Origin: Periplaneta americana
Taxonomy: Eukaryota > Arthropoda > Insecta > Blattodea > Blattidae
Direction: 5' to 3'
DNA: 64,000 bases
Assembly: GCF_040183065.1 (NCBI RefSeq)
Contig: NC_091117.1
Span: 104,806,001-104,870,000 of the forward strand
The notes under the pieces are model-generated. The model worked only from the letters and a program-made list of their open reading frames with translations, was not told the DNA's origin and did not search any database. The position numbers and the translations under genes are program-made. Shown here one piece after another: positions 46,085-56,929 of this stretch; the first letter of the stretch is position 1, and every line of letters begins with the position of its first letter.

Positions 46085-47780
46085 CCACCATCATCAATGT
46101 TCATATTTCCCGTGAGTGAAAAAGAAATTATAACTATTGCTAAAACTTTAAAAAATAATGTGGCTCCGGGTGTTGATGGTATCACTACTAGAACACTCAA
46201 AATGATTATTGAACCCATATCGAAACCACTAACCCATGTCTTTAATTTGTGTTTATCACAAGGTGTATTTCCAACTGATCTTAAATGTGCTGTAGTAATA
46301 CCTGTATACAAATCTGGTGACAGAAACAATCTCAGTAACTACAGACCCATCTCACTCTTACCAAGTCTCTCTAAACTATTAGAAAAATGTATTAAAAGCA
46401 GGCTAATTAATTTCTTAGAAAAAAAACAGTCTATTAAGTCAAAAGCAGTTTGGATTCCGTACTAACATGAGCACGGACGACGCTATTATGAACGTAACAT
46501 CAAGGATTATCAAAGAATTAGACTCGGGTAAAAAATGTTTGGGAGTTTTCCTAGATATTCAAAAAGCCTTTGATACTGTAGACCATAATATACTCACTTC
46601 TAAACTTCATGCCTACGGGATTAAAGGAATCGCTTTAAATTTATTTAAGTCATACTTAAGCAACAGATCCCAATTAACGAAATTTAACGACCAACACAGT
46701 GAAATTCGTAATATAAATATAGATGTGCCACAAGGTACAGTTTTAGGCCCACTACTATTTTTAATATACATCAATGACTTGCTAAATATTAATCTAGGAA
46801 ACACATCTGGAGATATATTTGCATATGCCGATGATACAGCCGTAATTTTTAGTGGATCGAATTGGAATGATGCCTACCTAATTGCTAATAGAGGTATAAA
46901 TATAATTAAGAAATGGTTAGATGAAAATTTGCTCTCATTGAACATTTCAAAAACAACTGCAGTTCCTTTTACATTAACGGCTTCTAGTCTGAGAAAAATC
47001 AAACTCGATAAGGATAAAAATTAAAAAATACACAATTGCAGTAACATAAACTTGATTGATTGTAATTGCTCTTCCTTGACAGAATCCACGCAAGTAAAAT
47101 ACTTAGGTGTTGTCATTGATCAACATTTAAGATGGAATAAACATGTAACATATTTATGTAATAGGTTACGGAAAACAATTCACAACTTTGTAACCCTTCG
47201 TGCATATATGCCTATCTATGTTCTCCGTGTAGTTTATCTAGCCTTGTTTCAATCAGTCATCCAATACGGTGGAATGATGAAGACTATCTTAACTCCATTA
47301 ATATTACTACAAAAACGTATCATTAAAATTTGTCTGCATAAACCACTTGATTATCCGACACAATTTATTTATTCTGAATTCTAAGTACTAAAAATTGAGC
47401 AAATATATAAACATACATTACTAACTAATTTTCACAAAAATCAAATGAATTTTATAACTGAAAAACATATACATAACACCAGAAGAAATGTCCCAACTCT
47501 TTTGGCAGAACCTAAATGCCACACTACAGCTGGATTAAGACACAGTAGGAATTATGGACCAAGACTATACAATTCAGTATTGAAAAATAATCCAGACCTA
47601 AGCAACTTACACATTCTTAAGTTTAAAAATAAAATGAAAATGTTTGTATGATATTTGATAAATTTTATTATAATTTTTTTATGTGTTACTATCATTATAT
47701 GGTACTAATTTTTATTGTATTTATCTGATGCATGTACCCTATAAGATAAACATTGTAATAAATATAAATAGATCATTTTC
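44885..47780 (+). mobile_element. Jockey/CR1-group LINE with endonuclease and RT remnants
   Basis: The endonuclease part is at 44902-45515: IHFDFSIGDTPFSLTAIYRS, GDINIQISENN, LDHIFFKTSINLDFKSGVYN and TDHYMVFGLV. The linker has KPWITSGIVKSIRTRDRLAK. The RT covers 45728-47024: KNNVAPGVDGITTRTLKMII, DRNNLSNYRPISLLPSLSKL, LDIQKAFDTVDHNILTSKLH, PQGTVLGPLLFLIYINDLLN and FAYADDTAV (YADD near 46825). C-terminal blocks run to 47651 and the 3' UTR to about 47780 (TTGTAATAAATATAAATAG). It is interrupted by roughly six frameshifts or stops. One break at 45599 (TAGCCTA) is repaired on paper by removing GCCTA. The 5' end is lost. Confidence 0.88.
46052..46095 (+). repeat. (TCA)n array inside LINE coding sequence
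   Basis: TCATCATCATCATCATCATC and further units encode a run of Ser followed by Pro-Pro-Ser-Ser between the linker and the first RT block. The frame stays open, showing a microsatellite expansion tolerated or acquired within the RT frame. Confidence 0.9.
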
Positions 47781-48318
47781 TTAAATTAATAACAGTGTAT
47801 ATCTTCAATAAATGATTCCTTAGCATCGCCATAGATACACTTGATTGTACTTGTCACTATATCTTGTCACTAGAAAGTTATTGAAATTTATATTTTCCCC
47901 GCCATTCATAAAATATTTTGATATGATACCTCTTGCACAAAAGGAGAGATCTATAACTGAAGCTCGATTAATATATTTCAGTATTATTTGTATTTATCCT
48001 GGTAATAATGAACAGTTTGACTCGTAGACATTTTGTTTTTTCAGCATTAACTTCCCATGATTTTACGAGAAGATTCGAAGAGAACGGCAGTTACGTAGAC
48101 TTTCAGTTCCCCACTACTTCCATTAATGCACAACACAATGTCAATACGGCGGTTGCTGTCGTCTGCGATACAACGAACGTTTCTGTTGATTTTCGAGTTT
48201 GGCTTTTCCGGTTATTATATGCTTATTTAAGTTGTGTTAACTCTCGCTAGTGGTTTTATGTTTTATTTTATCCGTCTTAGTATTTATTTTATTATTGTAA
48301 AATATTTTTATTTTATCA
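47781..48318. other. No gene recognised
   Basis: Unassigned sequence between the LINE and ATT arrays. A plus open stretch at 48008-48250 has no family resemblance. Confidence 0.35.
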
Positions 48319-48319
48319 C

Positions 48320-48375
<56 letters not shown>

Positions 48376-48432
48376 CATTATTTTGTATTACAATCTTTGT
48401 ATCATTTCTGTCACGATTATTCTATTATTATG

Positions 48433-48474
<42 letters not shown>
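48319..48474. repeat. Two (ATT)n microsatellites
   Basis: Arrays at about 48319-48372 and 48435-48474, separated by about 60 bases of non-repetitive sequence. Confidence 0.95.
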
Positions 48475-48487
48475 TATATCATCAGCA

Positions 48488-48632
48488 TTATTATTTGAAC
48501 CCTGTAAAATTTATGTAGACTACTGGACTGTACCCGAGCACGAGCATTATGCTCATTTCGGGTATCTATGCATATGTATTCAATTCAAATGTAAATTGTA
48601 AATAAATTTGTAATTTGTAATTGTAATCTTAG
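48488..48632 (+). repeat. Probable LINE 3' end with hairpin
   Basis: ACCCGAGCACGAGCATTATG then CTCATTTCGGGT (48531-48562) folds as two stacked stems (ACCCGA/TCGGGT and GAGCAT/ATGCTC). It is followed by a TTGTAAATAAATTTGTAATT-type repetitive A/T tail, typical of CR1/Jockey-like 3' ends recognised by their own reverse transcriptase. No matching body is upstream. Confidence 0.5.
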
Positions 48633-48958
48633 TATTTTATGAATTCTGTAGCGTAATAAATCGTAAAACTGTGTTTCTTTAATCAAGAATTAACTGCCGT
48701 TATTTCTTAGTCACATACACTTTGTAGAAAAATGAAATGTATAATATTTATCTAATTATTAATATGTTTATGAAATTCTGGAGCGCAATAAATTGTAAAA
48801 ATGTATTTCTTTAATCAAGAATTATCTGCCGTTATTTCTTGAGTCACATACACTTTGTATAAAAATGAAATGTATAATATTTATCTTATTATTTTATGAA
48901 ATTCTGTAGTGCAAGAAATTGTAAAACTATATTTCTTTAATCAAGAATTTTCTGCCGT
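48633..48958. repeat. Tandem repeat, ~127-bp unit, 2.6 copies
   Basis: Units starting near 48633, 48762 and 48890 share TTTCTTTAATCAAGAATT, CTGCCGTTATTTCTT, CACATACACTTTGTA and AAAATGAAATGTATAATATT. A related stretch (GAGTCAGATACACTTTGCAG) occurs at 44825, upstream of the LINE, suggesting the LINE entered a pre-existing array or that its ends carry this repeat. Confidence 0.88.
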
Positions 48959-48959
48959 G

Positions 48960-49800
48960 TTGGACCATAAAATAAAGATTTTTTGAAGTGAATAAATAGC
49001 CAACGAACTTAGATTTCAAACTAGTACTGTTTCATCTTAACCAGCGCAGACTGGCTTCCGTAAATGCAAGTTACTCTACCTTATAATACGAGCAACCAGG
49101 CAGACTTTCTTGGGTTCCGCCTGGGCTGAACCTATGAAACTCGGGCTGAATGGGTTCAGTCTTAAAAGTTAACTTGCTTTGTAGCGCACCGGAACCCAAA
49201 CCTCACGGCAAACAGTTACGGGCGTGAGTCTTGTCTGATTTGCCGGTGTCTACTGTGCAGGGACTAGATACCTTCATTCTCATGAAAACAACCGACCGAA
49301 GCTTACCGATTAGTCTTCGATTGTGGAGAAGGCAGTCGGGAAATGATTCGCTCGAGCGCATGCAGTCGAGAATTCATAACCGATCGGTTAATGCGTTTAC
49401 TCGATCGGTCGCGAGAGCTCGAGGTTGTTGCACTACAATTACATCACCTTTTAATGATTGATGCTCAAAACAGCATACCTATGAGGTTACCATTTTATTT
49501 TTATTTCAGTTAGCATGAAGAGCAGGAAGTATTAGAGTGTTTAAATAAGGAGACATATTCTTTAAATAACACAATTTCTTAAATAAAGTATTGCTTTATA
49601 TTCTAAATAATGTTATTCCGGACCCATCTTGTCGAACTCATATCAGTACCGGTAATGAAATAATAATATGCGATTGCATAAAAACAACAGGGATTTTGTG
49701 ATGCATCCAAAATTTCTTCAAAAGCAGACATAATTTATTTCAATCATAGTATTGATTAAAAATCATATTCACTTTGCTTAACATTTTTACAATAGTGTAT
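48960..49800. other. No gene recognised
   Basis: 49040-49260 is GC-richer with partial internal symmetry (GGGTTCCGCCTGGGCTGAAC, CGGGCTGAATGGGTTCAGTC). No coding or mobile element signature was identified. Confidence 0.35.
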
Positions 49801-49806
49801 ATTTAA

Positions 49807-50304
49807 GGCTGGTCCAAAATAAACCGGGAACGAAAACGACAACGAGAAAGAGCATTCACAATTAACGAGAAGCTTGCTGGAGCCCGGGAACGGGAACGTG
49901 AGAGTTGGCCAAATTTTAACTTTGCCGTTCTCGTTTTCGATCACAGCCTACTAGATTCATTCTATTGTCGTCAAAAAACTATTTGGTCGTATAGGCCTAT
50001 TTTATAGCAAGGAGGCCGTGACATAATTTCTTGTTCATTCATTGCTTGTAACTAACCAAAAAATTTCAGTAGAATCACTTTCCATATATGCAACGTGTAT
50101 ATGTAACCAGATTACCACGCGAATTGAATTCTGATGTTATATCAGAATGCGTGATAACGACTTTACATATCGTTATTGACATACATATCGATATACATAG
50201 CCGTTTCCATTCTCGGTTTATTGTGAATCAAAAAGCTTCACGTTCACCTTCTTTGCTTCCCGTTGTCGTTCTGGTTCTCGTTCCCGGTTTATTGTGGATC
50301 AGCC
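49807..50304. mobile_element. ~500-bp MITE flanked by TTAA
   Basis: GGCTGGTCCAAAATAAACCG (49807) and, inverted, GGCTGATCCACAATAAACCG (50304) are the ends, with TTAA at 49803-49806 and 50305-50308. Inner arms repeat GGGAACGAGAACG-type motifs. It is non-coding. TTAA suggests piggyBac mobilisation, but a TA duplication inside a palindromic TTAA is equally possible. Confidence 0.8.
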
Positions 50305-50309
50305 TTAAG

Positions 50310-51277
50310 AGATGCTTTATTAAAATGATTGACGTTGGAGCTACTTACGGCAAAGTTTTATTATTCCACATTCAATCATCATGTCATGGAATATCAAGGA
50401 TGGAACAAACGAAATTCGTGCTGAAGTTATTCCAGAATTAAAAGAATGTATTGAAAAATCGCCATTTTGTTTTAAAATTAATAATCTTTACTCAATTTTA
50501 TCTAGAATGCCCTCCTTGGTTTCTTTAATGTATTTACTTTTGTCCTGTACTATTACGAATACAACACTGTTACAAAATATTATAACTGTTCCGTTCAACT
50601 AGAGCAGCCCTCCACAAGGTTTGCGCTCTCCGAGCCGGCTCACAGCTCATGAGCGGAATGCAGATATTAGCTGCGCTCTGTATAAGGGTGGACTGGAAAA
50701 AGGGGTGATCTCGTACAAAATGTACACAAAAGGTGTTCATGAAATGAATTCCCGTTCAGTGTTTACAAAACTATCTTGTACTATTATTAATTAATAAAGA
50801 AATATTTATTTTACAGAAATAATAGAAATTCTATAGCTATTTAAATATATACTTAGCGGCAAAGAGAATGGGCCACCGACAAGTTCTAAGTTCCAGGGAC
50901 ATAACATTGCGCATGCTTGTCTCGTCAAAGCCGCAGTTCACCAGGTAACACATAATTAAACGATTTAAATTTGCTGTATTTTGTTTAAGTGTCTAAAATG
51001 TGTTATAAAATCGAATGTAGGGTTGATTCTAGATACATCAGGGACTCTGAAGAGTGAAATAATAATAAAATTAATAAATACAAAATCAACCGAAGCGAAT
51101 ATGAACAGGACAACCAAGTATTATGCCAAAACAATATTAACAGTCGCAGTAGCGTAAGTCGTTACGGCATTGATGTATTGAACGAGTTAATAGTAGTAGC
51201 TCAAGATTCGAATCTCCCACAATCTCTTTTCTTTTAACTACAAATTTATCATCATATACGTCTCGCAAAGCTATATT
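50310..51277. other. No confident gene
   Basis: A short plus phrase MIDVGATYG near 50323 recalls Harbinger catalytic sequence but is too short to call. The remainder is AT-rich with a GC-richer block at 50610-50690. Confidence 0.3.
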
Positions 51278-52164
51278 TAAGGTAAAGTACACAAATAAGA
51301 GACAGTGCCTTAATAAGAGATACCTTGTTAACTTCTCCGGTATAATTTTCCATCTCTCGACAACTATGGTAAATCAATGTTTGTGCTTCTAAGGCATCGT
51401 GTTCTTTGACTAACCTCATTTGAAAGTAAGCAACTAAACTGAGAGCAAGTAAAGTAATTTTGCACACTTTGAACTTTTTACTGGTTTTTGTTGAGGAAGA
51501 GAACAGCAGTTAATGTAAGCTACAACAAATTTATTATTAATTTTATAAAATTGCTGGCAAAATGTTGCATATAATAAGGTAGATTGATAATAAGGAATAT
51601 AATAATTTATGACCTTGGGTAGCTATTTCAATTTTATTTACTCCGTTCCCTAATAAGAGGTACCTAGGGGTCCTATTAAGAGATAGTATCTCTTATTTAG
51701 AACCCTTATTTGGTATTATTATGATGCTCACCTTTGAGAGTTTACGAAACGCTTTAATGCTTCTAATCATGTCAGTTTGTCTGCCAGCAACTACATAAGA
51801 ACCAATGAAAGATTAATTTGAACTATTAATTAAAATTAATTACGAATTAGGTCAATCATCAATTATTACCCATTGTCCTCAATTATTTATTACAAAAATT
51901 ACTGATTGAAATGATTAAGTTATCATTATTAATGACTAAAATTAATATTATTCATTGAGATGACAATAATATCAATAGCTAAAGTCAATTAAAATCAGCT
52001 ACTCCGACAATATTTACCTTACTTAAAGATCAAAACATAAGTACTTAATTCGTAAAATATTCTCTATATATTTCAAGTAAAAATTTGTGTAATTATAAAA
52101 CTATTACATTTAATTTTGATTCCTGATTTCGAAAATTTCGTTGGACCTGTGTAAATACCGCCAC

Positions 52165-52545
52165 TACAGCCAGTGCCAGCGTTTGTGGCGCGTGTTCTTG
52201 AGTAAAAAGCCAGTCAGTGAGCACTTGTTGCCAGTGTAGCTGAGAACGGTAACATCCAACACGTCACGTATGCAATCTGCCAATCACAGTTGTCAGTCTT
52301 GTTGCTCACTGACTGCGTCAATGGCAAGACACTCGCACTTTGCGTTTCTGGGCTGTGTCCTTGAGTACACTGGCCAGTCCACTGCCTGGTCAGTGTACTC
52401 AAAGATCTGTGGCATCTGTTGCCACTTCGACTGAGAGTGGCACCACCTCCTAAACAGATGTGACGTAAGCAATCTGCGAGTCACAGTTGTCAGCTTTAAT
52501 GCCCACAGACTGTGGCAAAGATAAGTTACTCGCGCTCAACGTTCT
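52165..52545. repeat. Diverged direct repeats inside the pogo element
   Basis: Two to three copies share AATCTGC(C/G)A, TCACAGTTGTCAG, GTGTCCTTGAGTA-type and CTTGTTGCCA-type blocks near 52170-52330, 52330-52490 and from 52520. The unit is about 160-190 bp. Origin unknown. Confidence 0.6.
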
Positions 52546-52604
52546 CATTACTTATTTCACGCGCCAGAAACAGTGACTTTGGTTATACCACAGTTAGGCC
52601 TACA

Positions 52605-52606
52605 GA

Positions 52607-52637
<31 letters not shown>

Positions 52638-52650
52638 GCAGCAACAATCA
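52605..52650 (+). repeat. (GCA)n array
   Basis: GCAGCAGCAGCAACAGCAGC and further units give a run of Ala in the open plus frame 52512-52904. Confidence 0.93.
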
Positions 52651-52719
52651 CCACCTCAAGAGCCGTAAGCTTCAACCAGTGGGTAGTCGCATGTAAAGTC
52701 ATCCAGGGCGGGAAAAGGA

Positions 52720-53110
52720 GCTATCATAATATCAGTTCTGATCAGAAAAAAATGAGAGAGAGTTTAGATAAGGAAAATCAAAGAAAAGACGGAGCTCGCA
52801 AGAAGATGTTCGAAAAACAACAAAAATCACAAGAAAAACTCAGTCCAAGAAGCACTGCTCGAGTTCGTCCAGTGATAAAGAATCCGACGTGGAACTGGAA
52901 TTAATTAACTCTAGTGACTCGGAATATGGAGAAAATTATGATGATGGAGAGTGCTTGCTTTGCACTGAATTTTTTTCAGAGGACACCAGGGCTCAGAGGG
53001 GAGAAATAGATTCGTATCGTCGTTGGGCACACGAAGACTGCAGCACTGACGATGAACCTTTCGTTTGTCCAACTTGCTCAATTCAGCGAAATAAGAATTG
53101 TGTCAATTAA
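52720..53110 (+). pseudogene. pogo transposase C-terminus with zinc finger
   Basis: A Lys/Gln-rich stretch (KENQRKDGARKKMFEKQQKS) passes through a frame change to an acidic linker (SSDSEYGENYDDG) and CLLCTEFFSEDTRAQRGE, then SYRRWAHEDCSTDDEPFVCP and TCS. This is a C-x2-C...W-x-H-x2-C...C-x2-C finger, as in the pogo element at 15633. The helix-turn-helix and catalytic core are missing, so the copy depends on others for mobility. Confidence 0.72.
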
Positions 53111-53854
53111 AGGGGTCGGAAAAATAAGTGCAATCAACTTAAAATTAAAATATGGAGATCGAAATTTAATATTCTATCATTTTTCTTTCTCTAGCAAAAT
53201 ATTAACGTTAGCAATAGTAGCCTAAATAAGATTATTACATTCATGTCCGATCTCACCTACTTTGTGTTCTTTTCGTAAACCATCTTAATTCCACTTGGAA
53301 AAATGCCAAATAAACAATAGAATTTCTGTTGAGAGGTGTTAGACCACTGTTGCACACACCTCTTCAATTTTAAAATGTTCCTGAATTTATTAAAGTGTCT
53401 ATATGACTTCACAATGTTATATATTGCTTCAATTTTCAGCCAAATGATGATAATTTTCGTCCATGTTCAAAAATAAACTTAAATAACACACGTATCTCTT
53501 ATTTGGAACCCCTTTTCAAAACATCAGTATTTCCCAGTTTTACTTTTTTTTATAATTTAAAGTAATAATAAAAACTGACTAAAATTTGTATTGTCAATTC
53601 TAAAAATAGACGAAATGCTGTATGTATTCCACTCATTCAGATTAAAAATGTCTATTCCCATCCTCATTTATAAGCAGTTAAAAAAAGTGTCTCTTATTTG
53701 GGTCTTTACCTTATGTGGCAACATCTCTTGTAATATGTCCAAACTCTAATAAAGAATAAACCTCCCTCTCTCGTCCAAGCAATACTCCTGTTAATAAAAC
53801 GTTCTGTCTCGTCATTACGCTTGAAGATGGCAGAGAGACAATAGAGAGCGTGGC

Positions 53855-54018
53855 ATACGGTGTCGTCGAGCTGTGAGGATAGAAAATTTGACGATAGAGC
53901 ATGCCGTGGACCGTCTAGCGTATGCTACTCTGCGACAGAACTTCGATTGGAGAAATGTAATTTTCTCCGACGAGGTAACTGTCTCCAGTAGCAAAGATGG
54001 TCTTGCCTACAGTGCATG
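53855..54018 (+). pseudogene. Tc1-like transposase scrap
   Basis: The plus strand reads RIENLTIEHAVDRLAYATLR, then QNFDWRNVIFSDEVTVSSSK and DG, the first catalytic Asp block of Tc1-like transposases (W-x-N-V-I-F-S-D-E-x-x-F). The rest is replaced by the sequence leading to the Sailor-like gene. Confidence 0.66.
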
Positions 54019-54276
54019 AGGGTTAAGTTGGCGTGATTTCTACTATCCTTGTCTGCGGTCCTTGTCTATCGACTGTCAACAGATATAAGGGGGGAAAGGT
54101 TTTCTTTTGTAGAATTCTTGGAATTCCCTTCCCTCCTTCTCCCTTGGCCCTTCTAGAACACACTTTTGCAAATCCAATTAGTGGGTCTCTCAGTGGCGTC
54201 TTGGCGTTGTTCGAGTTCATTTATTCAGTAGTGTTTAGTGAATAGTGAAGTAAGTGTGTGTCTCGTTGTGTCAATT

Positions 54277-54368
54277 TAATATAATATAATATAATATAAT
54301 ATAATATAATATAATATAATATAATATAATATAATATAATATAATATAATATAATATAATATAATATA
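54277..54368. repeat. (ATATA/TATAA)n pentanucleotide array
   Basis: About 18 units of AATAT/ATAAT, ending just upstream of the Sailor-like reading frame. It may lie in its 5' untranslated region. Confidence 0.96.
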
Positions 54369-54478
54369 CAATAATTCACAATTTAAACAAAATGTTTTCG
54401 GAATTGCATGGTTTCCCTGTTATCTTAAACATTGTAATGTGTGTTGTGCTCTTGTTTTTAATAATCATGGTAGGCAAT

Positions 54479-55900
54479 ATGGGAAAACGCGGGAAAGCCT
54501 TGAAGTCGGACAGTATGAACATGGTTATTAATGTACACAAATTCTTTACTGAAGAATATGAGGCACTGAAACGCGGAAAGCAAACAATATCTGTGTCGAG
54601 TGTTATCGAAAGAACTGCTGCAGCGACAGGTATATCGTCTCGTAGTGTTAGCAGGATTTTAAAAAAACAAAGGGAGGCACTAGAAAGTGGAAGTGTTCTG
54701 CGAACTCCAGGAAAGAAACGCCCAAACAGGACCCCTCAGAAAACTGCAATTGACTCATTTTCTGCCGCCGCTATAAGACGAGTAATTTATTCTTTGTATC
54801 GGACTGATTTTTTGCCTAGTTTGAAGGATATAAATGACGCATTAATTAAGGAAAGCTTATTCACTGGAAGCATATGGAGTTTGAGAGAAATTCTTAAAAA
54901 AATGAAATTTAGGTATGTTAAAAATACTCAAGGCAGAAAATTTTTAATGGAAAGGTCAGATGTTATTTTAAAGAGATTTAAATTCTTAAGAAAAATGAAA
55001 GAATTACGCGCCACTGGACGCGCCGTTGTTTATCTAGACGAAACTTGGGTTAATGTGAACCATACGAAAAGCAAAGTTTGGAAAAGCGATGATCACGAAA
55101 TTGACTTCCCACTTCAAACCCCAATAGGAAAAGGTCAACGGTTTATTATTTTACACGCCGGATGTTCGACAGGTTTCATTCCAAACGCGCTTCTAACTTT
55201 CAAATCTAAATCAACTAAAGACTACCACGAGGAGATGGACAGCACTGTATTTAAGAACTGGTTCATTAATCAATTATTACCAAACATTCCTCTCAATAGC
55301 ATCATTGTAATGGACAATGCCCCCTATCATTCAACAGAACTCAATAAGGCACCAATTTCATCAACACCGAAATCTGAAATGCAGTCCTGGCTTCGTAACA
55401 ATAACATTGAATTTGATTTACGATCCACGAAACCTGTATTATATGAACTTGTAAAAACTAAAAAAGATAATTTCAAAACATACGAAATCGACCAAATTGC
55501 GACAATGCACTCCCATACTGTAGTGAGACAGCCACCATACCATTGTGATTTAAACGCGATCGAATTAATATGGGGGCAGGTTAAAAATGACGTTGCGAAG
55601 CGCAATATTTCGTTCAAAAGTAAAGATGTGAAATTGTTGTTTGAGAGCGCTCTTGCAAAAGTGACGGAAGATAATTGGAGAAAGGCCTGTGAACACGTGG
55701 AAAAAGTCGAACAATTTTATTGGGAGAAGGACGGACTAGTAGACGAAATTAGCGATCGATTCGTAATAAATTTGGATGACACGGACACGGACGAGGAACT
55801 TTCTGGCGGAGAGGAGTCAGAATTTGAAGAGGAAGAGAGTGCCGCCGCTGCTAACTCCTGGTCGCTGGAAGGAGTGTCGACCATACCGCCGTCACCATAA
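54479..55900 (+). CDS. Sailor-like (DD82E) Tc1/mariner-superfamily transposase, intact
   Basis: The frame is open from 54392, but the hydrophobic leader is unlike the family. The Met at 54479 (MGKRGKALKSDSMNMVINVH) is the likely start, giving 473 residues. A helix-turn-helix (SVIERTAAATGISSRSVSRI) and a second helical DNA-binding region (SLREILKKMKFRYVKNTQGR) precede the catalytic core. First Asp is in VVYLDETWVNVNHTKSKVWK, second in SIIVMDNAPYHSTELN, and the Glu in PPYHCDLNAIELIWGQVKND. Exactly 82 residues separate the second Asp from the Glu, the spacing of the Sailor (DD82E) family. The C-terminus is acidic (DDTDTDEELSGGEESEFEEE). All catalytic residues are present. It should act in the nucleus on its element ends, but clear terminal repeats were not found, so a stranded or domesticated copy is possible. 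Confidence 0.9.
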   Translation: MGKRGKALKSDSMNMVINVHKFFTEEYEALKRGKQTISVSSVIERTAAATGISSRSVSRILKKQREALESGSVLRTPGKKRPNRTPQKTAIDSFSAAAIRRVIYSLYRTDFLPSLKDINDALIKESLFTGSIWSLREILKKMKFRYVKNTQGRKFLMERSDVILKRFKFLRKMKELRATGRAVVYLDETWVNVNHTKSKVWKSDDHEIDFPLQTPIGKGQRFIILHAGCSTGFIPNALLTFKSKSTKDYHEEMDSTVFKNWFINQLLPNIPLNSIIVMDNAPYHSTELNKAPISSTPKSEMQSWLRNNNIEFDLRSTKPVLYELVKTKKDNFKTYEIDQIATMHSHTVVRQPPYHCDLNAIELIWGQVKNDVAKRNISFKSKDVKLLFESALAKVTEDNWRKACEHVEKVEQFYWEKDGLVDEISDRFVINLDDTDTDEELSGGEESEFEEEESAAAANSWSLEGVSTIPPSP

Positions 55901-56372
55901 ATGAGGGTAGAGAGAGATGGTGAGTATTCTTTCTCTTTCTAAAAGGGACTAGACAAGTAAATCCTCATGGACTGTAGCACCTGAAATAATAAAGGGAAAC
56001 ATCACATTTCGAAGGCCAATCAGCACAGAAGCGCGATTAGCACTGTTAAAATTAACTTTTCATCACCCATTTTAAGAATAATCTGTCTGGACAAAGCACC
56101 AGCACATGTTGACTGGGGAAGTACTGAGAACAGCCAACACACTTTTCTCCGAAGACCAGCGAAGACATACGAATGCTGACGATCGTCCTCAGCCGTCTCG
56201 GAAATTCCGCTAGGGTCGTGTCGCGAGAACCCTGTCCGTCAGGACCGGCAGCCGGTTGCTTCCGTTCGGACAAGTGAGCGTTTGCCGTTTAAAATACATG
56301 CATACGTCTCTCGCAGAATATTTCCGGTTCGTTCCGTTCCGGTCGGTTCGTGCCAGTGAGCGTCAACCTTAA
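55901..56372. other. No gene; possible foldback/MITE remnant
   Basis: GC-richer sequence with two related blocks: GACAAGTGAGCGTTTGCCGT near 56262 and GTGCCAGTGAGCGTCAACCT near 56351. Each follows a GGTTGCTTCCGTTCGG or CGGTTCGTTCCGTTCCGG type stretch. It looks like a partial direct duplication of a transposon end. No left terminus found. Confidence 0.4.
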
Positions 56373-56607
56373 GACGCTTGTCTGCCGATCCGGAGTTGCA
56401 TTCGGGCGCGGGCTCGGTTCCCGCTTGGGCTGATTACCTGGTTGGGTTTTTTTCCGAGGTTTTCCCCAACCATAAGGCAAATGTCAGGTAATCTATGGCG
56501 AATCCTCGGCCTCATCTCGCCAAATACCATCTCGCTATCACCAATTCCATCTACGCCAAATAACCTCGTAGTTGATACAGCGTCGTTAAATAACCAAGTT
56601 AAAAAAA
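56373..56607 (+). repeat. SINE family B, 5'-truncated
   Basis: It lacks the A box. It retains CTCGGTTCCCGCTTGGGCTG, TTACCTGGTTGGGTTTTTTT, AATGTCAGGTAATCTATGGC and the tail GTCGTTAAATAACCAAGTTA. It ends exactly where the RTE fragment begins. Confidence 0.85.
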
Positions 56608-56925
56608 CGACTGGAAGCATTAACATGTGGATATGAAGAAGCTGTGTTGAAAAGAATGGGTGAAGAAGAATGATGCTGAAACTGATCAGAAAGAGAAAAG
56701 GAATTGGCTGAGTCACTGGCTAAGAAGAAACTGCCTACTGAAGGATGCACTGGAAGGAATGATAAACGGGAAAAGAGTTCGGGGCAGAAGATATCTGATG
56801 ACAGACAACATTAAGATATATGGATCGTATGCGAAGACTAAGAGGAAGGCGGAAAATAGAGGAGATTGGAGAATACTGGGATTGCAGTGAAAGACCCGCC
56901 TTTGGACAGAACACTATGAATGAAT
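56608..56925 (+). mobile_element. RTE-like LINE 3' fragment
   Basis: CGACTGGAAGCATTAACATG onward matches 7896-8216 of the longer copy: KRKRNWLSHWLRRNCLLKDA, IYGSYAKTKRKAENRGDWRI, LGLQ stop. It ends in TGAATGAATGAA. The following 450 bp is shared with the minus-strand copy near 22.2-22.7 kb. Confidence 0.85.
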
Positions 56926-56929
56926 GAAA

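Larger units (their letters stand above)
51280..53711 (+). mobile_element. pogo-type element, internally rearranged
   Basis: AGGTAAAGTACACAAATAAG (51280) and, inverted, AGGTAAAGACCCAAATAAGA (53711) are the ends, flanked by TA (51278-51279, 53712-53713). Length is 2432 bp. The AATAAGAGA core of the terminal repeat recurs inside, near 51296, 51312, 51652, 51688, 51699, 53496 and 53690 in both orientations. The only recognisable coding sequence is a C-terminal zinc finger at 52950-53100. The middle holds unrelated repeats (52165-52540). Confidence 0.82.

Noticed and set aside
50323..50440. Harbinger transposase fragment at MIDVGATYG
   Set aside because: Only about nine residues resemble the family and the following residues do not fit.
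54392..54478. Hydrophobic N-terminal leader of the Sailor-like protein as a signal or membrane segment
   Set aside because: Family proteins start at the basic MGKRGK-like segment. The leader is probably 5' untranslated sequence that happens to be open.
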